A DNA stretch of 64,000 nucleotides, from NCBI GenBank assembly GCA_949318235.1, contig OX439128.1, positions 51,231,707 through 51,295,706 of the forward strand, written 5' to 3'. This document shows, piece by piece, positions 47,918 through 61,051 of this stretch (position 1 is its first letter; the number at the start of each line of letters is the position of its first letter). The notes under the pieces were generated by a model. The model had not been told where the DNA came from and did not search any database. It saw nothing but the letters and a program-made list of their open reading frames with translations. The stretch is from Ecdyonurus torrentis. Lineage: Eukaryota > Arthropoda > Insecta > Ephemeroptera > Heptageniidae. Made by a program: the position numbers and the translations under genes.

Positions 47918-48809
47918 GCAATCCTCAGCCCAGCCCAGCAGTAGACACACATACACACATGTACACATGTCCGTACGTCAGTCAGACGACAGTCAAGTGT
48001 CCCCCCCTCTTAATAACCTCTGGCATAATCTACCAGCACCAAAATATAACAAACATCGTTGATCTGTCTTAGATACACTACGTACCAATACCTGTGCTTA
48101 ATTGCTGCAATGCTCGGGGATCACCCTTTTTTTTTCTCTTTCTTTCTTTTTTTAATTTAAAATTAAGTTTTGGTATAAATTTTGAAATGTATAAAAAGAA
48201 AAAAACCTGCTAAATGTGAATTTGTCCCTAAGAATTATCATTCTTTAGTTTTTAGCTTAAGTTTGAAAATCACTCAGGAAGTTAATGTGTGATAAAAAAA
48301 TAAATCGTCTGAAGCAATGAAAAACTCATGAAGCCAGTTTTCTGTGCTCCGAAATAGGGATAAAAATAATAAAAAATACTACCACTCAATGCTTTTTAAA
48401 TGAAATTTCTCATTTATAGAGGAAAGAGTATGGAAACAAACCTAAGGTATTCAAATAAGTTTTCATAGCAATGAAAAATAAATTTGACATTTTTTTAGGC
48501 CCAAAATCTTGTTCAGTAAGTTGTTTTTTTCTTTTTAATATAAAATAAGTACATTTTTAAATTTCTACTTAAAACTTAATTAAATGGCAGTCTGTATTTT
48601 GCTGCTGAAAATATTATTAATTAATTACTTAATTAATAAGTTGCTTGTTGCATGTTTACTAACATGTGATTATGCATCTTATTGTTGCCTTTTTTTTTTC
48701 TTTAAATTAAAATATCACTTAATATTATGTATCCTTGTAAAAATATTTTTATTTGCATGCAAATTTTTAATGAAGTACAAGTTGATAAATTATTTTGTTA
48801 TCAAATTAT

Positions 48810-48855
<46 letters not shown>

Positions 48856-49288
48856 CATAATGCAAAGTTTTTATTGGATTGTAAATAATAACTGTAAGAA
48901 ATCATGACCATAGTTAAGCAAGCTTGTGTAAAAACATCAAAGTTAGTACAAAAATAATAGTAATATCGTTGCGGGGAGACGTTGCATGTTTATTTCATGT
49001 TAAAAGGTAACTTAGTTACTCATAGCTCCCTCACTTACTCCAACTGTAATAATTGTATTGCAGCATATTAAAGTTTCACAACGTGGTATTGGTTGTCATT
49101 GTGTTAATAATTGACTCTTAAACATATTCTGTGATTTCTAGCAAAAAAAATTGTAATTAAAAAAAAATGGGTTAAATTAATGATTTATGCATTCTACACC
49201 AAAGACAGACAAATGGAAAGAAAAATGTAAATTTATTTTATTTAAGTTAGTAAAGTGCTCAGAATTTACATGTTTTGAGAGTAAGAGG

Positions 49289-49331
<43 letters not shown>

Positions 49332-50623
49332 AAAACTATAGTAAGATAAGGTTTCTTGTTGCACTCTTGTCTTTGTTAATAGTTTTTATTGTTGTATTTT
49401 AGTTAGTTTTTAACACTTTTTTTGTCCTGCAAGTTTCTAAGACAGACTTCGTGATTATATTTTGTGCTCCCCTCTCCCCCCCCCCCCCCCCCTCCACCCT
49501 CCCGTGTTGTAAATGTCCTGTTAGAAGCCGACTATTTTGACTTAGCTAGCGCCTGCTCGCTCGCTCGCCTCAACAAATATGAAAACAAAAATAAACATGG
49601 AGCAACTTCCTACTCTGTACATTTTTTGTATCGGACACACAGTGGTTTTTAGGTGCTCTGAATTTAGCGGCGTTTAACAAATCTGCATTATAATTATTAT
49701 TAATGTATTTCATCAAGTTTTGGCTTTAATTTTTTTTAATTAATTAGCTTAATGCAAAGAAGAAAATAAATATGGTACAGAAATATATTTAAAAAAATAT
49801 ATATTAAAAAAAAAGAAATTTTACATAAATATGTAGTAATTTAACAGGCAATGTTAATTATAAATAATTAAAATATTAATTATGATAAATGACAGGTGAA
49901 ATTTAATCCTGTTATTTTCATATATATATTTTTTTTTCTTTTTTGTCAACTCCAATAGAGTTGATGAAAAATATTAGGAACACCTGTCACTGTGAATATC
50001 AATTTAGCCCATAAGTTTTTTGTGAATAATTAAGCTTACTTAATTACTTTTCTCTCAATATTTACCCCACATCCTCAAAAAAGAAAAGATATAAAAAAAA
50101 AAAAAAAGATATAAGTCCCCCATTGTAACTTGTTTGCCCTCAAAAAAAAAAGTTTTACTCTCAAGGCCGCTCGCTTTAACGTGGGAGGCTTAAAAACATA
50201 TAAATAAATATATAAAATAACAATACTGAGGGATTGTAGATGAGTGACTGAGCTTACTTTGTATGAATGTTTGAGTATAACTGACATGTATTTATCCGCT
50301 TTATATAAAGAAAAGAAAGATTAAAAAAAAAAAAAAAATGCTGCAAAATTTTTAGGGAATGGTGCAAATAAAAAAAAATATTTAGAATTGCATTATTATA
50401 ATAATACAAGTACCTCATATGGTATAAGTTACTCCACCAAAATAATTTTTAAATTAATATTTAAAAAAAAAGTGAAATTTGCATATTAAAAAAAAAGAAG
50501 AAGATTGAAAGTAGTTGTTGCTTTATATTTCGAGAGAAAGTTTGACGAATGAGTGATCTAGTTGATGGCTATGTTCATTGGAATTAAAAAAATATATATA
50601 ATACATAATATTTTCTGTTGTCT

Positions 50624-50657
<34 letters not shown>

Positions 50658-53595
50658 CAACTTCTTTATTTTTAATCTCTTTATAATGACTTTTAATTTT
50701 TTTTTAACCTTTTAAAAAAAAAACACATTTTGATTCTACAAAATAATAGGAAAAAAATATTATTAATGTGTAATGTTGTGGGGGTGTAACGAACAGAAAA
50801 CAATCATTATGTTGTGGATATTATAGGATTAATGAAGGAAATAATATATTATATATGAATATAACAAAACAAAAAACTGAATCCACTTTTGTGTATGTAA
50901 GCGGGAGATACTACATTTGCTTGATATGTCCATGTATGTTTGCACTGCTAGCCGCTCTCGATTGATTCATTGATTGATTCATTAATCGAATGTAAATGTC
51001 CATTATTATTATTATTATTTTCTATAAGTGTACCCAGCTTTGAAACAAAGGGTCCATGTTAAATATTATATCAAGAGTATTCTGCTATTACGTCAAATGT
51101 CCATTTGAATTTGGTGTCCCATCAACACCAAATTTTTGCCTTTTTTTTCCGTTTCAGGTCATTTACAGCAAAAATAATAATAATCAAGATCAAATGGACA
51201 ATGGACATCTTAGCAGACCACCCTTGGTAATATCATTTTAATGTAAAAACATATTTAAAAATGGGCATAAGCATTCGTTTAGTAATAAAGTAAATAAGGG
51301 GCTGAAGCACTAACTAAAATTTTGTTTAGCAATTTATATATATAGAGAGAGAAAAAGAGAGAACGTGAGAGGGAGAGAGAGAGAAAATAAAAAGAAGTAG
51401 CAAACAATAATTGTCTTATTAATGAAGTTTGGATAAAAAAAAGTAATTTAACAAATATTTTGTGAGGCTGCGTGAGTGTTGTATGATTTTTTGTATTGCT
51501 GTAAATATCGCTCGTGAAGAAATATCTTGCTAGCCTGCATGTCATTTGATTGTAGTATAAAGAAAAAGAAGGAAAAAAAGTGCTTTCAGCCCTAACTTAC
51601 CCTAGTGGTCTATTAGACAAAAGCACCAATTCATTGCTGTACAGTATAAATAAATATATTATTATAATTATTATTATTATGACCACACCATAACTAATTG
51701 ACTCAAAAAAATAAAAAAAAATTATTAATATTAAATAAAATATATATATAAAAAAAAAGATATGTTTAAAAAAAAAAGGTAAACCCACAAACAAACATAT
51801 TGACACAGCTAAAGAAAATACTATTGTGTACGTTTTCTAGTTGCAGAATTATGACACAGAGACAGAAATTAGTCGTTGTCTGGCTTATATAATGTGGGCT
51901 AATTGTTTGTTAATTAGTCCGTTAATTAAGTCAGCTACGGGTTATTGTAACATATAAATATAATATTAAAAAGTGCATGGATTTTCACTGTTATATTCAA
52001 TATCTATATTTCACCTTTTAACCCTTTTTCATTATTATAATATTTATATTAATTATTATAAAATTAAAAGAAATGGATAGGAGAAACTAGCAAGGGCCCC
52101 ACCAAAAATATTTTTAGCACACAGATATAAAAAACTAACACATTGGAAATATTTTGGCAATAAACTCCAAGAGAGATAGGATGCCTTCATCAGTCCTTAC
52201 AGACTGAGAGAGAAACTATACTCGTCTCAAAAAGCTTGAGCTACCTGCCGTTCGACCTTTTACGGTATCGCCCAGCAGCCACCCTGTGAAATGCGTGCGA
52301 GAAAATGGGCGATACATTAGTGGTAAAAAGCTAAATTGGTCGAGGTTTTTTGAGTCGAGTATAATGAATGATGGCTCTGCTGGTGGTACTTTCTAGTGTA
52401 ATATACAGGTGTGGTGGTGGAAATGTGGTAGGAGATGATGAGCAAGAATAAGGGAGTGAATGAGGAATAGGGATATATTATTATTGTTTTTAATTGTGTC
52501 CCAATTGAATTAAGTGTTTTTATTACATATTCTGGCAACACTTTTAGGTTTCAAAAAAACTTACTTTTTCTTCTTCTATGTTTAAATGCAAGATATAGTA
52601 AGGAATATTAACCATTGAGGTTTAGGTATTATGAATATGTGAAGGGACCTGCTACAGTCATGTTTCAGAATATACTATGTATGGTCATTTTATTATTATT
52701 TTAGTTTGGCGCTTCATAGAAGACTATTCTTCTAGCTCTCCATAAAAATATATACATTTTAGTTTGCTGAGAGGTTCAATAACTTTTATTACAAATTAAT
52801 TGGAGTTTTTTTTTTTTGTATTTTTTTTTTGTATTTTTTTGTATTTTTTTTTTTTTTTTTTTTTTTGAATTGTTTCTATTGAATGGACATTTTTGATTGT
52901 TTGGTGATTTTTTTTTTTAAGTAAGAGTTAAAAGTTGTAATCTATGTGAACACTAAATAACATGAGCCCTTATTATGGAAAAAAAAATACTTATTATGCC
53001 AGTTTAAAAAAAAACTATACAATAGTTTTGAAAGCATTAATGCAGCTATTCAGGGTTTCAAGTGTACAAAAATAACAATAACTATAAAAAAAAATAAATA
53101 AATAATCCCAAAGAAAATGGCCTAAAAAAACGTGTATCCTATGCTTAGCAATGTTATACATTGCTCCAGTATGGCGTCAAAGCGAATCACCGTGCTTTTT
53201 TTATTTACACACTCCATAGAACAACTTTTTGTTCTAATTTGTTTAGAATAAAGATTCAAGATTTAAAAATCAAATTTACTACCAATTAAAAAAAAATATA
53301 TACAAATTAAGTAATAATTTTTTTCTCGTTTTTTTACTAATATCATTTTAAAAATTTAATTCTTATTTTTATCTACAAATAGATGATAGGACTGAGGTTT
53401 GATTAGCAAACAAAACAAATATTATTATTTTATTATAAAAAAAGAGAAAAAGCTTTATTATTTCTCAACACCAAGCTAATGTAGAGTTTGGCCCTTCAAT
53501 TAAACAAAAAGTAATATAAAATATGTAAACATGAAATACAAGATTTATGTATTTGTGTGCTACCACGACGACGTTTTTATTAATTTTTAGTTTGT
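47918..53595. other. GSK3 3' UTR and convergent intergenic region
   Basis: The region starts as GSK3 3' UTR; AATAAA motifs at 48299-48304 and 48477-48482 are possible cleavage signals but none is decisive. It contains homopolymers at 48812-48853, 49292-49330 and about 50631-50657, a half family H element at 52051-52230 and an O-type repeat near 53140. No coding exon is supported. LRRC58 ends in the opposite direction at 53596, so the two genes converge. Confidence 0.75.
52051..52230. mobile_element. Family H foldback, half copy
   Basis: Contains GGAGAAACTAGCAAGGGCC, TAAACTCCAAGAGAGAT and CCTTCATCAGTCCTTACA in the same order as the left half of 43718-44112. The right arm is missing. Confidence 0.75.
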
Positions 53596-53765
53596 TCAAC
53601 CAAGGAGCACTTTTCGCATGAGATTGTCATTGCCCGGCATGGCTTCCTCTTCTCCTTGGTTGCTGACGCACCTCTCGGAGCAAAGGTATTGCAGTAAGGG
53701 CACGCGGTATTTACCACAGAAGTCGGTAAACTTGATGTGCTCGACTCTGTTGTCAAAAAATACAC
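53596..53765 (-). CDS. LRRC58: LRRC58 exon 4 (C-terminus)
   Basis: Acceptor AATTTTTTCAG, entering in phase 1. Encodes GVFFDNRVEHIKFTDFCGKY, RVPLLQYLCSERC, a short acidic linker and MRKVLLG, then TGA at 53598-53596. A TTTATT on the plus strand just beyond gives a possible AATAAA signal. Confidence 0.95.
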
Positions 53766-56326
53766 CTGAAAAAATTATCAAAATGTAAGATTAGCAATTG
53801 TTAAAGCATAGGTTAATTTTTTTTCCTGCAATCATTAAAAAATATCAACAATTAACAATTCAACCCAACCTCTTATTTGGAGTCTATTTTAACGCACATT
53901 TTTCAGCTTGTTCCTTTGGCACTTGTTCACATCATAAATACTTTTTGAGTTTTCCTTTTTTACGTTATATTATGTTGATGTGCGATTTAAAGTGTTCTAA
54001 TAGATAGATTTTGAAGCGAGTAATTTAAAAATTAAAATTATCAATTTATAACCAGGCCAAAATTAACTTAAAATTAATAATAAATTACCCTTGCAAGTGA
54101 ACGACTTCACTGAAAAAAATTACTACCTATGGCAGGTACATGTATCCTGTATTTTGCAATAGGTGCACTTTAATTTGGAACAGGTAGTTATAAACTAAAA
54201 TACCATTTAATCTAAGTGAGTCACACCTTTATGTTGCATAGTGCACCTGCATTAGGTATTATTGTAGTATGATAATACCTATGTTCTGGGTTCTTGCCTT
54301 AAATATTATTTATTTTCCGTTTTAATGACCCTTTGCCAGTGATGAGCCCTGAATACGTGAAGATATCTATTTAGATATGAACAACTTCTCCCTTTTGCTT
54401 ATGTAATTTTAGAACATTTGAAAAATTAGCTTATTTTTGGTATGATATTTGATAATTTTATGAGGAAAGCCCGAGGTCCATACAGGTTAGATGCTCCAGG
54501 AAAAGTTTTGTCTAAAGTCAAAACCTTTGGGGACCTTTGGAGAAAGCCGATTTTTGTTTTAAGGCTTTCACTCTTTTTATTTGACACAATTTAAAATTAT
54601 TATATTTAAAATTCTTATTATTACTATTAATTTTTTTTTTTTGTCATTTATTTCATTTATTTTTGCTAATTAAATATAAAGTTTTCAAAGGAAATAGATG
54701 ATCGACGATTGGTATGCTTATTGAAACTATAAGATAAAAGTGAGTTTTATTGTTAGATTTATCTGACCTTGACATCTCGGGTTGACACAGTGATGCGCTG
54801 AGCCCAGGTACTCAAAGAGACTGCCAGGAAGATCTTCAGGACCATAAGGAATTACGTGAGTCTTGACAGCACGCGCAGCAAGTTCCAGGAGAGTAGCAGG
54901 CGGCTGGTGGGTCATGTCTTTGACGAAGCGAACTACCAGCGGGTTATCGCGCAAACTTAGCTGAAATATTTACATCAAATATTTAAATATCAACATTATT
55001 TACACTTCAATCAGAAGGCAGAAAATGACGTAATTAAATGGGAATCCAACTAAAATAATGGTCTTTTTTTTTCTTTTCCCCCAAGACAACTGCGCAAGTG
55101 CGAGTTCGTCAAGCATTTTTGAATTGATAAAAAATAAATTTAACCTCTCATAGCTACGTTAACTTTAAGTTATTATTATTATTATTTTTTAATTTTCTTG
55201 ATTTTTTTATCATGTGGGGTTCACTAGCTTTAAAATGATTGTCAAAAAATTAAAGAATTATTTTTTCCCCTGAAATATACAACCTGGCGCAACTGTTTTT
55301 TATTGAAATATTATTAGTAAATTTCTATGAAAAATTATAAGATCGCGCGCAATTAATATGAGCAGAATTGGCTGGTTAGTTAGAAAAGATAATGCAAAGC
55401 AGAAAAAACTGGTAATCAAACTTTGCAAATTCATCTTAAATATATGTGAATAATATATTATATAAAGATTGATGATTTTGATAAAAGAGTATCGAGTCAT
55501 TGTCAATAGCAAGCAAGCGCTTTGACATTTTACATCAGAAAATAATAAAAGGGGATAATCACGATTTTTTCTTTCTATTATGACATTGACTTTTTGACAT
55601 TGTGCGATTGTTTCATCTCTATAGAGAGCAAAAAGATAAGCTAGTTATTCACCTCGGTTAGTCCTTTGAGTGCAACGATCTCTTGCGGCAATGTACGCAA
55701 CTGGTTCCTATGCAGAAGTAGAGATCTAAGGTTCTTCAAGTTTGCAATGGCAGGTGGTAGACTTTCTAGTAGGTTATCACTAAGTACGAGAGCTGTAAGG
55801 GCGGTCAACTTGCCCACAGAAGTAGGTACTTCTAGCACACGATTGCCACCCAGGTACAACACTTGCAGACTGCGGGACAAAGTGGACACATTTAGCTTCT
55901 TTGGTCATTAAGTGCACTTTTAAGGAAGAATAATACTGCGCATATATATGATGAACAATTTCACACTTAAAAAAAGTCATATTAGATGAAAATACTTAGA
56001 AAATCGCGGTGTTAAAAAACGCCTCTTAAATTGCATTCACATCGCTTTTTTTATTTATTTTTTTATTTATTTATTTAAAATGTTGATTCTTGCAAAGTTA
56101 CAGAAAATTAATGAATATATGAATGCATCTTAATAATATAGATAATAATAAAAAAATGCAAAGATTTTTTTTTTAACGGTGCATTTACATTTATTTATTT
56201 GTTGTTTATAGCTTAAATTTGTGCAGCAAAATAAGTATTTCCATTTAAATGCTAAAAAATAACAACTTGTTGCGCAAAGTTACAACAACAATAAGTAATT
56301 AATGCGCTTTAATTTAACAGCAACTT

Positions 56327-56378
<52 letters not shown>

Positions 56379-56888
56379 CCCATCATGACACTTAACTTAC
56401 CTGGTCAATTTCTTAATATCCTTTGGAATATCACTGATTGCATTACTACCTAAATACAGATACTTAAGATTTCTAATATCTAAAAACTGCTCAGGTATTG
56501 ACGTTAGATTATTACCACTAAGATTTAATTCTTTCAACGTAGATTCTAATTGTCCGAATGACTTGGGGAACGAATCAGATTCTAGATTATTATTTTTAGC
56601 AATAAGTGAAGTTAAGGAACACTGTGTTAATATAGATGGTAAATGTGTTAAACCATTAGAACTAATATCTAACACTCTTAAATATTGAAATTGTAGAATT
56701 ATAGGTGGAAGAGATAATAAATTATTACTAAATAAGAGAAGGGTATCCAAACGTTCTAAAGTATTCTTATTATTAATCACTAATTGTTCCATATGTAATT
56801 GTAGACCTGAAGTTAGTAGAGATAAATGAGATAAATCCATTGTTGTGGTCAAATCTCCATCACTACTGTCCGAGGAATATCCTTCCAT
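53596..56888 (-). CDS. LRRC58: Leucine-rich repeat-containing protein 58
   Basis: Four minus-strand exons (56401-56888, 55653-55869, 54768-54960, 53596-53765) join in frame to 355 residues plus a TGA stop; human LRRC58 is of similar length (about 370). The start is the ATG at 56888; the frame upstream has only a GTG. Nine leucine-rich repeats follow an acidic/Ser N-terminus (MEGYSSDSSDGD), for example LKELNLSGNNLTSIPEQF and LQVLYLGGNRVLEVPTSV. The C-terminal part (SLRDNPLVVRFVKDMTH, DLPGSLFEYLGSAHHC, FTDFCGKYRVPLLQYLCSERC, KVLLG end) is the family signature. The LRR fold suggests a protein-binding adaptor; I recall recent reports placing mammalian LRRC58 in a cullin-RING ligase that acts on cysteine dioxygenase, which I cannot verify here. 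Confidence 0.95.
53766..54767 (-). other. LRRC58 intron 3
   Basis: About 1.0 kb of AT-rich intron. Donor AAG|GTCAGA is weaker than the others. No feature recognised inside. Confidence 0.85.
54768..54960 (-). CDS. LRRC58: LRRC58 exon 3
   Basis: 193 bp, phase 0 to 1, acceptor ATATTTCAG. Encodes LSLRDNPLVVRFVKDMTHQP, PATLLELAARAVKTHVIPYG and the first two conserved cysteines (HHCVNPRCQG). Confidence 0.95.
54961..55652 (-). other. LRRC58 intron 2
   Basis: 692 bp, AT-rich, no recognised feature. Confidence 0.85.
55653..55869 (-). CDS. LRRC58: LRRC58 exon 2
   Basis: 217 bp, phase 2 to 0, acceptor TTTGTCCCGCAG, donor GAG|GTGAAT. Encodes three complete LRRs (LQVLYLGGNRVLEVPTSV, LTALVLSDNLLESLPPAI, LRSLLLHRNQLRTLPQEI) and the start of the ninth. 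Confidence 0.96.
55870..56400 (-). other. LRRC58 intron 1
   Basis: 531 bp. Holds a long poly(A) at 56335-56377 on the plus strand and a family T palindromic segment at about 56232-56287 (GCAAAATAA and GCGCAAAGTTACAACAA). Confidence 0.8.
56401..56888 (-). CDS. LRRC58: LRRC58 exon 1
   Basis: 488 bp from the ATG, donor ACCAG|GTAAGT, leaving in phase 2. Encodes the acidic N-terminus and five LRRs. Codons are strongly A/T-ending, unlike the other three exons. Confidence 0.93.
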
Positions 56889-56997
56889 TATTATATTGAC
56901 AACAATCACAATAGTTACGTAACAGTTTGGAGTGAACCTGGATGGACACTATATTAAACTGACCACACTAGAAAGAGACCTTGTATAATACTTTAAA

Positions 56998-57033
<36 letters not shown>

Positions 57034-57810
57034 GCTTATAGCTCAGTGGCTCAGTCATCAAAGGTTAAAGAGGGAGAGAAGAGAGAGAAGGGGAAATAAA
57101 GTGGGAGAATGTCTACTCATATACCAGCTTTGGAAATTTTAAACTAAAATTATTAATAACTATAATATATATGATTATATATTGATATATTAGAATTATT
57201 TTTTAATCTCTCACTGGATTTACTTACACATTTGACCTCTCTATTTTATTATTAGCTTTTTTATTTACGCATGCAGTGTATATATATTTTTTCAGTGACA
57301 TACTATAGGCCTAATGTTTACAGTTTTTGTCTTATAATAGTAATTAGGTTATGGGATCAGATTTGATGTGTGTTATCTAATCTTGGTATAATCTGCGACA
57401 TAAATATGTGCATGTCAATCATTACTCTGTGTTACTAATTAATTTATTTTATTTATTTACATTTTTTTAATGATAGGAAATACTTTATGTTTTATTTTAT
57501 ATAAATTAAAAGTAATTTAAATCCAGCTTTCAATAATATTTATTGAAATGTATAATTATCAAATGTATTGTAGATGATGAGTACAACATATTATAATACC
57601 ATACAGCAATTTTATAATAATATTAATTAGGTATATTATTTCAAATTAATACAATTCAGTTTTTATATAATTTATCAAATTTGTTTAAACAAAAAAATTG
57701 AGGAAGACTTTACAAGAACTTTTTAGATAACTCTGATAATATATTGAATATTGAGTGTAAAATATTTTGAAGCCGCAGAAACAGCAATTTTTAATATGCT
57801 TTCACTTATT

Positions 57811-57962
57811 CATTGTTGTAACTTTGCTCAGAAAATTGCTAAATAGCATTTTCGCAAATGCAAACAGTTATTTTGCTGCACAAAGTTACAACAAAAGGTA
57901 GAGACAGTGGTAAAAATATCGCTGTCACAATAAAAACACGATATTTTTAACACAGTCTCTAG
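57811..57962. mobile_element. Adjacent short palindromes, families T and I (deleted)
   Basis: Family T (57811-57895) has TTGTTGTAACTTTGC and GCACAAAGTTACAACAA arms; related copies are at 56232-56287 and 63288-63359. Next to it, 57897-57962 carries the ends of family I (GTAGAGACAGTGGTAAAAAT and complement) with the middle missing. Confidence 0.65.
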
Positions 57963-58731
57963 CTAAATAAATAAAAATGTGAACGCACTTTAAGAATTGT
58001 GTGACGCCTTTTTTTTCCGCAAAAAAAAAATGTTAAATTTTTGCTGTTGTTCCATCTTTTATTTACATAGAAACTAGTTTTTTTTAAATATATAGGCTAT
58101 ATATTAAATAACTGACAACAGTTCAAGCTTTATACAAAATTATTTAAAAATACTTGAAGTGGTTAAAAAAAATATTAAAAATAATTATATTATTATACGG
58201 ACTCAAAATTTTACTCCCTTTTTTAATTAAATGTGTTACCAGAATTGTCCCCTCAAAAAATCTTGTAGTCATAATCCTCCTCAGTATTAATAAGTTTCAA
58301 AATAATTTGATTTGACACAATAATTTTATGGATGAGATTTTTCAATGTAATCAATATTGCTTTTGTTTTGATTTCAATATCAATGTTTGAAAATTGAATG
58401 AGTTTTTTTGTTTTGTTTTCTACTGAATACACACCATGTTAGTAACATTTACATTGAGTTAGTTAATTAGGATCTAACCTCTGGCCAGCAGTAGGGATTC
58501 TACTAGCAATAAATATGTTATCATGTACTACCACAAAAAATTGTATTGCATATTCTGAAACAACTTTTAAAAAAAAAATTATTTCTAGAACTTATAATTA
58601 GAAGACGCAATGGGTCAATTATAAATGTATTGTTGAGAATGTCCCAATAACACATAACTATCTTATGGGGGAAAATATACATTTTTTAACAAATTTTTAT
58701 AGATTATTTGTACAACTTTAATGTTGCATGC

Positions 58732-58764
<33 letters not shown>

Positions 58765-58825
58765 CCCCTCATGTAAACTTTGAAAAAGGCCAGATTTACA
58801 AAAGTTGCTTTTTTAATTTAAGGCA

Positions 58826-59150
58826 GAAAATCAGGTACTGCGGGATTTGACTAAAAAAATTGTAAAGAAAGAAAAATCTGAAGTTTTGCACAGTGATATA
58901 TTAGGATATGGTATCTTCAAAAATGTAAAATTGGGGGAGGTCACCATGCTAGATTTTAAATTAAGATTTTTTGAAGTTTTAGTCCCATAAGAGCCCATGT
59001 TAATTTCAATATTTATTTTCTCTCTTATCTGATGGTCATGGGTTCTGAAATTTTTATCATAGGTAGCTGTTACCATTATCTTTAAAATGGCATCATAATG
59101 TTTCAAAGTTTTCTTTTTAAATCTTAAGTTACAAGCCATCTATATACAAA
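58826..59150 (+). mobile_element. Decayed family D element, copy 3
   Basis: Follows 7543-7873 block by block (TTTTGCACAGTG, GGAGGTCACCATG, AGATTTTTTGAAGTTTTA, ATGGTCATG) but with many substitutions and lost termini. Confidence 0.65.
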
Positions 59151-59883
59151 CATTAACTTTGAATTATGATAATAATTATTATGATAATAATTTGTGAATT
59201 ATAATGAAAAATATATGTTTTGAATTTGAGCTAAGATGATTTTTGTAGCTGCTCACTATTTATTTATTTTTTTTTTAAGTAAAAATAGAATGATTAAAAA
59301 AATTAAAGTTTTTTCAGAAAATGCATTTGTTTTTTATGGTAGCACCTAATTAACAATGCAGTAAGTCAGTAAGTACTACATACAATACGTACACATATTA
59401 TGTAACAATAAGTTTCAAACATTAACTATAATTATTAATATTTTCTGTGGCACACAATTTCTAACTTGCAACACTTTTTTTTTTGCAAATTTTTTAACAA
59501 CTTTAAAAAAAAAATGTTTTCTAAACAAAAGGAGTATATCATCACTTCTTTTTTATACTGATGAAAACAAAAAATATATACAGTAGCAGGTAAAATCAAT
59601 AACTATAATTTGACATTTATAAGTTGTATCATAATTAATGTTTCTGTAAATAATTAAATTTTCAAGAGGAATACTTGGTTTAAATAAGTTAAAAATTAGA
59701 AATATTTGTTGTACTTTGTTCCACACATAAAGCTTAATTAGTTAATTAATACAGCATGATTTTTAAATCACAAAAAATTAAGGAATTAAAAAAAAAAGCA
59801 TCAAAACTAAAACCTTACAACCAAACGGAACCTTTCAAGTTAATGCAAATGATGTATAAATATAAATTTGTTTGTATAAATAA

Positions 59884-60039
59884 GGTAGAGATAGTGGTAC
59901 AAAATATCGCGTTTTTACAGTGACAGCGATAGTAAACTAGCTTTCTGATTGGCTGGAGGCAACCCACTAACCAATCAGAGAGCTAGTTTACTATTGCTGT
60001 CACAATAAAAACGCAATATTTTTACCACTGTCTCTACCT
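59884..60039. mobile_element. Palindromic MITE, family I copy 1
   Basis: About 156 bp. Ends GGTAGAGATAGTGGTA and TACCACTGTCTCTACC; the inner arms CTAGCTTTCTGATTGG and CCAATCAGAGAGCTAG flank a tiny loop. A deleted relative is at 57897-57962. Confidence 0.85.
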
Positions 60040-60460
60040 ATAATTAAAATGTTTATGAAGTGTAGAAATTAAATCATAATTCATGCTGTAAAATAAAGCT
60101 ATGGGTAAACAAAAAAAAAAAGAAGAAGTTATAGCTTAATTAAAAGATGAGATAAAGTAAATAAATAAATGCTCGGAGGTTCCTGCGATGTTTGGAATGA
60201 AAGTGAAGTTCTTGCTTGATTGCTCGCTTCGTGTTTACTCCACCGCAGTAGCTGCAAGCACAATGTGCCGACAATTATATACAAGTAATCTAACTGCACA
60301 TTTGATATGTATATCAATTATTGAGCTAGCTTTATTTATTTATTTTTATTTTTCAGTGGAAGTATTTTTAATTATACAGGTTTATTTTTATGGGCAAACA
60401 CGAAAATTTTACTTGATTTAATGAGAGTACGTACATTTAAAACAATAATAATAATAAATA

Positions 60461-60782
60461 ATAAGAGGATAGGAGAAAACCAGCACTGGCCTTACCATAG
60501 TGAAGAGAGTTCCATAGTTTGGTGAAAATCTTGCTACCAGGGATATAAAAAACAAACACATATATATTGGACAGCTTTTATCACTAAACTCCAAAAGAAA
60601 ACAGAGTGTGTTATGCCTTTTTGTTATGTTTTCCATTGGGAGTTAAGTGCCGTCAGCTATCCAATATGTGATAGTTTGTTATCTCTGTGCTAGCAAGATT
60701 TTCACCAAACTATGGGACTCTCTTCACATGGCAAAGCATTTGCTGTTTTTCTTCTATTCTTTACATTCAAATTTATCATAAC
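60461..60782. mobile_element. Foldback element, family H copy 3
   Basis: Full palindrome with ATAGTGAAGAGAGTTCCATA and TATGGGACTCTCTTCACATG arms and the same outer GGAGAAAACCAGCA end as the other family H members. Confidence 0.8.
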
Positions 60783-61051
60783 TAGCTCTGATGATTTATT
60801 TTCCTCAAAAATAAAAATAAATTGAAAAATATCTCAAAATTTTATACAATACAAACATGCAGTTAGAATTATATTTTGCCTCTTATTTTTTCTATTCCAC
60901 ACGTACTAATTTTTATTATTTACTAATTATTATTATTATTTATTTGTTTTTCAACATTTAACACTAGGTTTCAAACTTACGAAACATGCTTGTATCTACT
61001 AACATGAGGTTGGGGATACAAAAATACTTTGAAACTTGGAGAAAATATCTA

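Larger units (their letters stand above)
56889..61051. other. LRRC58 promoter side and LRRC58-GUK1 intergenic region
   Basis: 4.2 kb. A (CT)n at 57001-57028 lies about 110 bp upstream of the LRRC58 ATG in its presumed 5' UTR or promoter. The rest holds family T and I palindromes (57811-57962), a decayed family D copy (58826-59150), a family I element (59884-60039), a family H element (60461-60782) and a T tract at 58734-58764. No exon recognised, but a further 3' GUK1 exon could hide here. Confidence 0.7.
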
